Shown here in pieces: positions 1 to 5,558 of a stretch of DNA of 10,396 nt. The position numbers and the translations under genes are program-made. The stretch's first letter is position 1; each line of letters starts with the position of its first letter. Source of the DNA: Actinomycetes bacterium (GTDB lineage: Bacteria; Actinomycetota; Thermoleophilia; BMS3ABIN01); contig JAJYIN010000061.1 in the NCBI GenBank assembly GCA_021790075.1, forward strand, positions 1 through 10,396, read 5' to 3'. The notes under the pieces are model-generated. The model saw only the letters and a program-made list of their open reading frames with translations, ran no database searches and was not told the DNA's origin.

Positions 1-489
1 GCGCCGGTCGCCAGCGGCCCCGCAAGCGGGACCGCACCACCCGCTGGCCTGGCGGAAGCAGCCAGCTCGGCACCATCTCCAGGAGCTGCGGCGGCGCCTA
101 ATGCGGCCCCGGCGCAAACGAGTTACGGCGCCGATCATGCCACCATAACCAAGCCGGTTAGCAACGCCGGATACGGGACTTCGACTGGCCCGCTTGACCT
201 TTTGACATGTCCATCGGTCCCGGCCCGCATGAGCAGCGCCGCCGGCGTGGCTTCCAGGCTCCCGGTTCCTCCTGCGTCCAGTCCTGACTTACGAGACCGC
301 GGGGAGGCAAGCCGCGCCGGGAGTGCGGATTCTCAAAGGAACCTTAGTGTCAATCCGGTCGCCCGGCCTGGCCGCGCCCTCCTGGTTGCAGCCGCCCTGG
401 CAATCCTGCTGGGCCCACCAGTGCTGGCCTCGCGTCTAAACAGGCGGGGAAGCGGGAAGGGGTTAACTGCGGGCGTTCAGGGCGCGTGA
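1..489 (+). CDS. C-terminal part of an Ala/Pro/Ser-rich protein with a C-terminal membrane anchor (5' end outside window)
   Basis: Frame +1 is open from the first base to the TGA at 487-489, giving 162 residues with no upstream stop, so this is most likely the end of a longer gene. The other two forward frames close within about 150 bases. The first ~120 residues are low-complexity Ala, Pro, Ser and Gly with no recognisable domain, like an extended linker. Residues 126-144 (LLVAAALAILLGPPVLA) form one hydrophobic helix, followed by a basic tail (SRLNRRGSGKG), which suggests a stop-transfer anchor with the bulk of the protein outside the membrane. No LPxTG motif is visible. The TTG at 202 and ATG at 229 are possible internal starts but lack a ribosome-binding site. 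Function is unknown. In GC-rich DNA an open frame alone is weak evidence, so confidence is moderate. Confidence 0.5.
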   Translation, partial: APVASGPASGTAPPAGLAEAASSAPSPGAAAAPNAAPAQTSYGADHATITKPVSNAGYGTSTGPLDLLTCPSVPARMSSAAGVASRLPVPPASSPDLRDRGEASRAGSADSQRNLSVNPVARPGRALLVAAALAILLGPPVLASRLNRRGSGKGLTAGVQGA

Positions 490-497
490 AGGGATTT

Positions 498-526
498 TTG
501 GCCTTGAACAACCGAGCTGTTAGTAT
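498..526 (+). promoter_or_regulatory. Candidate sigma-70-type promoter of metG
   Basis: TTGGCC (498-503) and TAGTAT (521-526) are separated by 17 bases. Each matches the -35/-10 consensus at 4 of 6 positions, and TAGTAT fits the TANNNT form. Transcription would start near 533, only a few bases before the ATG at 538, and no Shine-Dalgarno sequence lies upstream of that ATG. Inferred from pattern and spacing only. Confidence 0.4.
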
Positions 527-537
527 TACGGCGCGCC

Positions 538-2052
538 ATGAAGACTTTTTACGTAACCACTCCCATTTATTACGTCAATGACGTGCCGCATATCGGCCAT
601 GCATATACGACCATCGCCGCCGACGTGCTGGCCCGGTTCCACCGGCAAATGGGAGAAAAAGTCTTTTTTCTGACGGGCACCGACGAGCACGGCAATCCCG
701 CCGCCAGGGCGGCCCAGAAGCGGGGGATCACTCCCCAGGAGCATGTCGACGAGATGGTGGAGAAATTCAAAGCCCTGGCTGTGCGGGTCAATGCCACCAA
801 CGACTTCTTCATCCGCACCACAGATCCCCGGCACGTCCAGGCCGTGCAACGTTTCATTCAGAGACTTTATGACCAGGGTGACATATACCTGAAGTCATAT
901 CGCGGCCTTTATTGCAGCGCCTGTGAGGCCTTTTACGCCGAGAAAGATCTTGTCGACGGCAAGTGCCCCGACCATGGCACCGAACCGGAACTGATGGAAG
1001 AGGAAAACTATTTCTTCCGCCTCTCGAACTACCAGGAAAGGTTGCTGGCATTCTTTGACGCCCACCCCGGTTTCGTGCAGCCTGAAAGCCGCCTCAATGA
1101 AGCCCGCAGCTTCATCCAGCAGGGCCTCGAGGACATCAGTATCAGCCGCGCCACGCTGGAGTGGGGCATACCGATTCCCTGGGACGAGAGCCAGGTGGTT
1201 TATGTCTGGGTCGATGCGCTGCTCAATTACATAACCGCTCTCGAATTCGCCACCGGTGAGGACCTGGTGCCGAAATTCTGGCCGGCGGACTACCATTTGA
1301 TGGCCAAGGACATCCTCAAGTTCCATGCCGTCATCTGGCCGGCGCTGCTGATGGCGTCTGGCTACGAGCTGCCCCGGCACCTGTTCATCCATGGGTACCT
1401 GCTTATGGGAGGGCAGAAGATGAGCAAGACCCGCGGCAATGTCCTCGATCCTTTCGAGGTGATGGATGCATACGGCGTCGACGCCTTCCGTTTTTACTGT
1501 TTCCGCGAGGTTGCCTTCGGACAGGACGGCACCATCTCCATGGAGGGTTTTGAGAACCGGTATAAAGCGGAGCTGGCCAACGAGCTCGGCAACCTGCTGA
1601 GCCGCACTATTGCCATGATCCGGAAATACAATGATTCCGTGCTGCCTCCCGCGGATGACCATGCCGCATTTGACACCACCGGCGCTCAGCTTGTCCTTGA
1701 ATTCCGGAAGGCGATGGAGCGGGTCGACCTGACCGGGGCGCTGGAAAAGGTGTGGCGCCTGGTGCGAAGCCTCAACAAGTATGTGGAAGACAGTGCCCCG
1801 TGGAAACTGGCCAAGGATGTCTCCCGCAAACCTGAGCTGGACAGCGTCCTGTATAACCTGGCCGAAGGCCTGCGGATCTGTGCCATACTGCTGCATCCGT
1901 TCATGCCTGAAACTACCGTAGAGATACTGCGTCAACTGGGGCTGCCGGCGCACGTTGAAAATCTGGCCGTGGAGCAGGCCGCGTGGGGGAGGGGCGAACC
2001 AGGTGTCATGGTAGTCCCGGGCCGCCCGCTTTTCCCCAAGCTCCAGGAATAA
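538..2052 (+). CDS. metG: Methionyl-tRNA synthetase (Thermus-type, single zinc knuckle, short form)
   Basis: This cytoplasmic enzyme charges tRNA-Met with methionine using ATP. The 504 residues carry the class I signatures HIGH (residues 18-21) and KMSKT (294-298, the KMSKS loop) within the Rossmann fold. The connective domain has one zinc knuckle, CSAC (C126, C129) plus CPDH (C143, H146), in the arrangement I recall for the Thermus thermophilus enzyme. The sequence after it, including WGIPIPWD, VVYVWVDALLNY and KDILKFHAVIWPA, is typical. The helical anticodon-binding domain fills roughly residues 350-500. The protein ends at LFPKLQE without the C-terminal tRNA-binding (Trbp111-like) domain found in longer MetRS forms. 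No Shine-Dalgarno precedes the ATG, and a promoter-like sequence abuts it. tatD follows after two bases, a common bacterial gene order. Confidence 0.97.
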   Translation: MKTFYVTTPIYYVNDVPHIGHAYTTIAADVLARFHRQMGEKVFFLTGTDEHGNPAARAAQKRGITPQEHVDEMVEKFKALAVRVNATNDFFIRTTDPRHVQAVQRFIQRLYDQGDIYLKSYRGLYCSACEAFYAEKDLVDGKCPDHGTEPELMEEENYFFRLSNYQERLLAFFDAHPGFVQPESRLNEARSFIQQGLEDISISRATLEWGIPIPWDESQVVYVWVDALLNYITALEFATGEDLVPKFWPADYHLMAKDILKFHAVIWPALLMASGYELPRHLFIHGYLLMGGQKMSKTRGNVLDPFEVMDAYGVDAFRFYCFREVAFGQDGTISMEGFENRYKAELANELGNLLSRTIAMIRKYNDSVLPPADDHAAFDTTGAQLVLEFRKAMERVDLTGALEKVWRLVRSLNKYVEDSAPWKLAKDVSRKPELDSVLYNLAEGLRICAILLHPFMPETTVEILRQLGLPAHVENLAVEQAAWGRGEPGVMVVPGRPLFPKLQE

Positions 2053-2054
2053 CA

Positions 2055-2828
2055 GTGTCCGGTTCGAGCGCGTTTCTGGTGGACAGCCACACACACCTGG
2101 ATCTCCTCGATGAAAAGCCGGGGGCGGCCGTCGAGGAAGCGCGGCGGCATGGCGTCGGCCACCTGGTGACAGCAGGAATCGACCTAAAGAGCAGCCGCCT
2201 GGCAGTCGAGGCAGCCGCCGCCTATCCAGGCGTAGTGGCGGCAGTAGGCATACATCCTCATGATGCCGGCACCGTTGACGCGGAAAGCATCGACGGGCTT
2301 GAAGCGCTCGCGCGCGCACCCGGGGTGGCGGCCATCGGCGAGACCGGGCTCGATTATTACCGAAACCGCGCGCCAGAGGAAGAACAAAAAGCCGCTTTTA
2401 TTGCCCAGATCGGGCTGGCACGCCGCCTGGATCTGCCTCTGATCGTCCACACGCGCGATGCGGCCGCCGATACCCTCTCGATCCTCGAACGGCACGCCGG
2501 CGGGCTCACCGTCATTCTTCACTGTTTTTCGCTTACGGATAGTGTCGAGGAATGCGCCCGCAGGGGCTACTTCATGTCCCTGGCCGGTAACATCACTTTT
2601 CCAAAGGCAGGGAGTCTGCGGGAAGCAGTCCGGGCGATTCCTGTAAACCTTCTTCTTACGGAGACCGACGCCCCATATCTGACACCGGTTCCCTACCGCG
2701 GCCGGCCGAACACCCCTGCAAATGTCCGGTTTGTAACCGCGGAGCTGGCCCTTCTGCGGGGCGCCGGCACCGATGAGCTGGCCCGCCAGGTGCTGGCAAA
2801 CTTCCAGAAGGCCTATAAGTTATCCTGA
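2055..2828 (+). CDS. tatD: TatD-family metal-dependent hydrolase / DNase
   Basis: The product belongs to the amidohydrolase-fold TatD family, divalent-metal enzymes linked to DNA 3'-end repair and, in some members, D-aminoacyl-tRNA or RNA processing. The GTG at 2055 is the chosen start. AGGA at 2045-2048 lies six bases upstream, and this start gives 257 residues, the usual family length. The same frame is open back to 1983, but that would add residues overlapping metG. Metal-ligand motifs are all present: SHTHLD (H12, H14), GETGLDYY (E96), IVHTRDA (H132), ILHCFS (H156) and TETDAPYLTP (D205). The gene starts two bases after the metG stop, so the pair is very probably one transcript with coupled translation. 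The exact substrate cannot be read from sequence. Confidence 0.95.
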   Translation: MSGSSAFLVDSHTHLDLLDEKPGAAVEEARRHGVGHLVTAGIDLKSSRLAVEAAAAYPGVVAAVGIHPHDAGTVDAESIDGLEALARAPGVAAIGETGLDYYRNRAPEEEQKAAFIAQIGLARRLDLPLIVHTRDAAADTLSILERHAGGLTVILHCFSLTDSVEECARRGYFMSLAGNITFPKAGSLREAVRAIPVNLLLTETDAPYLTPVPYRGRPNTPANVRFVTAELALLRGAGTDELARQVLANFQKAYKLS

Positions 2829-2867
2829 TAACCAAGGATATCGGTTTTGCTTATCGCTGACTATCCT
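2819..2867 (+). repeat. Cluster of short overlapping inverted repeats at the tatD 3' end
   Basis: GTTATC (2819-2824) and GATAAC (2827-2832) form an inverted repeat across the tatD stop codon. AGGATA (2835-2840) can pair either with TATCCT at 2821-2826 or with TATCCT at 2862-2867, so the hairpins exclude one another. No U-run follows, so this is not a standard intrinsic terminator. It may protect or attenuate the transcript end, or be chance. Confidence 0.3.
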
Positions 2868-2950
2868 CCCTGACAGGTCCCACACCGCGGCATCCCAAAT
2901 TAATCTTCCCGTGAAGCCATCCCGTGATTATGGTTTAGCCTTGTCTGGGG

Positions 2951-2962
2951 GAGGGTACCCTC
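2951..2962. promoter_or_regulatory. 12-bp perfect palindrome upstream of the Fe-S operon
   Basis: GAGGGTACCCTC is a perfect 12-base palindrome with no loop, so it reads as a possible protein-binding site rather than a hairpin. It lies just upstream of the operator and promoter candidate. No binding protein can be assigned. Confidence 0.25.
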
Positions 2963-2965
2963 GAT

Positions 2966-3004
2966 TGTAATATTGTTGACTCCACAACTATACATTTGTA
3001 GACT
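2966..3004 (+). promoter_or_regulatory. Promoter with overlapping dyad operator of the Rrf2-TusA / iscS / iscU operon
   Basis: TTGACT (2976-2981) is a strong -35 hexamer, and TAGACT (2999-3004) lies 17 bases later as a TANNNT-type -10. A long dyad centred on base 2980 covers the -35. Its arms are TGTA (2966-2969) with TACA (2991-2994), TTGT (2973-2976) with ACAA (2984-2987), and GA (2978-2979) with TC (2981-2982). That is 10 of 14 paired positions. A repressor bound here would block RNA polymerase. Rrf2-family regulators usually bind such dyads and regulate themselves, so the downstream Rrf2 protein is the obvious candidate. No direct evidence of binding exists. Confidence 0.5.
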
Positions 3005-3013
3005 ATGTCCTTG

Positions 3014-3682
3014 ATGCTGATTTCACAAAAAAGCGAATACGGGCTAAGGGCGCTTATGGACATCGCCGCCAATGGCGACGGGCAGCCCGTGGGGCGTACC
3101 GGTATCGCCGAGCGGCAGCAGATTCCCCTGCCTTACCTGACGCAGGTGCTGCGCGCTCTTGTCAACGGCGGGCTTCTTGCCAGCACCAGGGGGCCATCCG
3201 GCGGTTACACCTTGAGCAAGGAACCCGCTGAGATCAGCCTGCTGGAAGTGATTACGACGCTGCAGGGCCCGGTTTCACCTGCAAACTGTGCGGGCATCAA
3301 GCAATCCGGCGACTGCCAGCGTTTACATGGTTGTGGCCTGGTGGGCGTCTGGTCCCGCCTTCAAAGCGCCAGCGAAGATGTCCTGAGGGAAACGACTCTG
3401 GCCGGCATCCTTGATGACGGCGCCGCCACCGAAACCCGCCAGGCTGGCGGCGGCGCCCCGGACAAGAAGCTCGACTGCATCGGAGACCGCTGTCCGCTTC
3501 CCATCATGCGGCTCTCGGAGGAGATTCGCCACCTTCAGCCGAGCCAGATTCTTGAGGTCTGGGCCGACGACGAGGGTTCAAAGGCGGATATCCCGGCCTG
3601 GTGCATGGGCACGGGTAATGAATTGCTGGGAAGGGAAGAATTTGGGGGACAGATGAAGTTCCTGATTCGGAAAGGCGGCTGA
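3014..3682 (+). CDS. Rrf2-family Fe-S-type transcriptional regulator fused to a TusA-like sulfur-carrier domain
   Basis: The 222-residue protein has two modules. Residues 1-~130 are an Rrf2/IscR-type winged helix: start MLISQKSEYGLRAL, recognition region LPYLTQVLRALVNGGLL, wing STRGPSGGYTL. Three cysteines, C92, C101 and C107, sit where IscR holds its Fe-S cluster (spacing x8 then x5). After a linker rich in Ala and Gly (~135-150), residues ~152-222 match the TusA/SirA fold: LDCIGDRCPLPIMRL with the CPxP sulfur-carrying cysteine C160, then ADDEGSKADIPAWC, GNELLG and a final FLIRKGG. Extra cysteines are C155 and C197. The ATG at 3014 aligns with IscR and follows the -10 by about nine bases; the ATG at 3005 would add three residues. 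The gene leads the operon with the desulfurase and iscU, so it is probably an autoregulating Fe-S/sulfur sensor. The two domain calls are strong; the role of the fusion is inferred. Confidence 0.9.
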   Translation: MLISQKSEYGLRALMDIAANGDGQPVGRTGIAERQQIPLPYLTQVLRALVNGGLLASTRGPSGGYTLSKEPAEISLLEVITTLQGPVSPANCAGIKQSGDCQRLHGCGLVGVWSRLQSASEDVLRETTLAGILDDGAATETRQAGGGAPDKKLDCIGDRCPLPIMRLSEEIRHLQPSQILEVWADDEGSKADIPAWCMGTGNELLGREEFGGQMKFLIRKGG

Positions 3683-3750
3683 AAAGATGTTCAGCCAGGC
3701 AAAATTTGGCCGCAGCTCCAGGACTGGCAAGTACGAGGAGGTCGATCATT

Positions 3751-4992
3751 ATGGATAGCGCCATATTTCTCGATAACGCAGCAACCAGCCGCACTGATCC
3801 GGAGGTTGTTAGCGCCATGGCGCCTTGGCTGGGGGACAATTTCGGTAGCCCGGCAACCCTGTACGCATTTGGCTCCCAGGCAAAAATCGCCATCGAGGAA
3901 GCGCGCCAGCATCTGGCCGACCTCATCGGGGCAGATCCAAAGGAGATCTTCTTCACCAGCGGAGCCACCGAGTCCAACAATTGGGCCCTCAAGGGTGTTG
4001 CGGATGCGCTGGAGGGAAAAGGACGGCATATCATTACCGACAAGGCCGAGCATCACTCCATCCTGATGCCCCTCCGCTATCTGGAAAAGAAAGGCTGGGA
4101 GGTCACCTTCCTGCCTGTCGACGGCGACGGGCTCGTGGACCCCGACGCGGTAAGGAACGCCATCCGCGGGGATACGGTGCTGGTGAGCATCGTCCATGCC
4201 AACCACGAGATCGGCACCATCCAGCCGATTGCTGAAATTGGCGCCATTACAAGGGAAAAAGGGGTGACGTTCCACGTGAACGCCGCTCAGACCGTGGGAC
4301 ATGTGCCGGTCGACGTAGCCGCCCTGGGATGCGACCTTCTTTCGCTGTCCGGGCACAAATTTTACGGGCCCAAGGGGGCCGGAGCCCTTTATGCCCGCCG
4401 GGGAGTGCGCATCACGCCGCTGCTGCACGGAGGCAGTCAGGAACGCAAGCGCCGCGCAGGCACGCATAACGTGCCCGGTATCGTCGGCCTTGGCAAAGCC
4501 GCCGAGCTGGCGCGCAAGAACATTGATGCAGAGGTGGAGCGTCTCACCGGCCTCCGGGACTATATCTTCGACTCCATCGAGAAGAACATGGAGGACATCC
4601 GCATCAACGGGCACCGCACCCGGAGACTGCCCAACAACGTCAATTTTTCCATCGAGGGAATCGAGGGCGAGTCGATCATGCTATCCCTTTCTTACCCGAC
4701 CACGGAAAACGCTCGCCCTGTCTACATCTCCACGGGCTCCGCTTGTGTCTCCGGCAGTCTGGAACCTTCGCACATCCTGCTGGCCCTGGGCCTGCCCGCG
4801 GAACTGGCCCACGGCTCGGTCCGCATCAGCATGGCCAAAGAGGATACCAGGGAGGACATCGATTATGCACTCAGTGCGCTTGCAGCGGTTGCCGAGCGGC
4901 TCCGCAGCATGTCGCCGGTATACAAGAGGGGCAACAAGCAGTGCGCAGCCGGCGCCCAAGGTGATGGTTGTGACTGTGAAGCCGCCAGCTGA
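3751..4992 (+). CDS. iscS: Class I cysteine desulfurase (IscS/NifS family), divergent PLP pocket
   Basis: This PLP enzyme removes sulfur from cysteine, giving alanine and an enzyme persulfide that feeds IscU. The start is the ATG at 3751, eight bases after a strong GAGGAGGT (3735-3742); this gives 413 residues. Seen: FLDNAATS near the N-terminus, TSGATESNN, His101 in AEHH, SGHKFYGPKG with PLP lysine K203, HGGSQER, and the sulfur-accepting C332 in STGSACVSGSLEPSH. Against E. coli IscS from memory, two PLP contacts differ: Asn155 is His152 (HANHEIG) and Asp180 is Asn177 (HVNAAQ). About eight extra residues precede the catalytic loop (within 314-325). The tail carries C398, C407 and C409 (GCDCEAAS), not usual in IscS. 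It is 68 bases after the regulator and 43 before iscU, in one operon. Family assignment is sure; normal activity is likely but not proven by sequence. Confidence 0.93.
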   Translation: MDSAIFLDNAATSRTDPEVVSAMAPWLGDNFGSPATLYAFGSQAKIAIEEARQHLADLIGADPKEIFFTSGATESNNWALKGVADALEGKGRHIITDKAEHHSILMPLRYLEKKGWEVTFLPVDGDGLVDPDAVRNAIRGDTVLVSIVHANHEIGTIQPIAEIGAITREKGVTFHVNAAQTVGHVPVDVAALGCDLLSLSGHKFYGPKGAGALYARRGVRITPLLHGGSQERKRRAGTHNVPGIVGLGKAAELARKNIDAEVERLTGLRDYIFDSIEKNMEDIRINGHRTRRLPNNVNFSIEGIEGESIMLSLSYPTTENARPVYISTGSACVSGSLEPSHILLALGLPAELAHGSVRISMAKEDTREDIDYALSALAAVAERLRSMSPVYKRGNKQCAAGAQGDGCDCEAAS

Positions 4993-5035
4993 GCCCGGAC
5001 TCGAAGTTTTAGTTGCCCGCGAACAAGGAGGAACG

Positions 5036-5413
5036 ATGTACACGGAAAAAGTGATGGACCACTTTCAAAACCCGCGCAATATGGGTGAAGTCGAGAACCC
5101 TGACGGCGTAGGGGAGGTTGGCAATCCCCAGTGCGGCGACGTCATGCGCATCACGATCAAGGTGGATGACGAGGAGCGCATCGAGGACGTCAAGTTCAAG
5201 ACCCTGGGCTGCGGCGCAGCCATCGCTACCAGCAGCATGGTGACTGAACTGGCCAAGGGCAAATCCCTCGATGAAGCGCAGGAAATCTCCAAGAAAGTCG
5301 TCGCGGATGCCCTGGGCGGCCTGCCGCCCCAGAAAATGCACTGCTCCAATCTGGCCTCGGATGGCCTTCGAAAGGCGATCGAGGATTACCGCTCGAGGCA
5401 CCCGGTCAAATAA
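5036..5413 (+). CDS. iscU: Iron-sulfur cluster assembly scaffold protein IscU
   Basis: IscU is the scaffold on which sulfur from the desulfurase and iron are built into a [2Fe-2S] cluster before transfer to target proteins. The 125-residue product has all three cluster cysteines, C33 in GNPQCGD, C59 in LGCGAAIATSS and C103 in HCSNLASDGL, plus the conserved Asp35. LPPQK (residues 96-100) corresponds to the LPPVK chaperone-binding loop of E. coli IscU. The start is the ATG at 5036 with AAGGAGG (5025-5031) four bases upstream; the same frame is open much further back inside the desulfurase gene, but that is a shadow. No iscA, hscB, hscA or ferredoxin gene follows. Two hairpins close the operon. 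Confidence 0.96.
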   Translation: MYTEKVMDHFQNPRNMGEVENPDGVGEVGNPQCGDVMRITIKVDDEERIEDVKFKTLGCGAAIATSSMVTELAKGKSLDEAQEISKKVVADALGGLPPQKMHCSNLASDGLRKAIEDYRSRHPVK

Positions 5414-5428
5414 CCTTCAGACCGATAA

Positions 5429-5452
5429 CCCGCGGGCCAACTGTCCCGCGGG
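5429..5452 (+). repeat. GC-rich hairpin after iscU
   Basis: CCCGCGGG occurs at 5429-5436 and 5445-5452 and can pair as an 8-bp stem with an 8-base loop. Each copy is also palindromic by itself. It precedes the stronger terminator hairpin and may add to transcript-end stability; AAAA rather than a U-run follows it. Confidence 0.5.
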
Positions 5453-5466
5453 CAAAAGCTCCTGCT

Positions 5467-5514
5467 AAAGCCCGCTTGCGTACCAGCCGATGAAGATTGT
5501 CGCAGCGGGCTTTT
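5467..5514 (+). terminator. Intrinsic terminator of the iscS-iscU operon
   Basis: AAAGCCCGC (5467-5475) pairs with GCGGGCTTT (5505-5513). After a one-base bulge (5476), TGCG (5477-5480) pairs with CGCA (5501-5504), closing a 20-base loop. The right arm runs into TTTT (5511-5514). The stem, U-run and position 54 bases after the iscU stop fit a Rho-independent terminator. Confidence 0.8.
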
Positions 5515-5558
5515 CTACGCTTTTATGCGGGCGAACATTTAGGGTCTAGGGCAACAAT

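Noticed and set aside
1983..2054. Upstream extension of tatD overlapping metG
   Set aside because: The GTG at 2055 has a good ribosome-binding site and gives normal family length; the extension has no homology.
895..2319. Long open frame on the minus strand (474 codons) across metG and tatD
   Set aside because: It lies antisense to two clearly identified genes, shows no family motif, and is explained by GC-rich codon bias.
3706..3750. Upstream extension of the desulfurase gene
   Set aside because: The strong GAGGAGGT at 3735-3742 points to the ATG at 3751, and the protein then begins like other family members.
3691..4614. Minus-strand open frame of 307 codons opposite the desulfurase gene
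   Set aside because: It is antisense to a sure gene, with no recognisable domain and no start context.
4391..5035. Extension of the iscU frame back into the desulfurase gene, as a fusion
   Set aside because: The extra residues are an out-of-frame reading of the desulfurase, and iscU has its own AAGGAGG and ATG at 5036.
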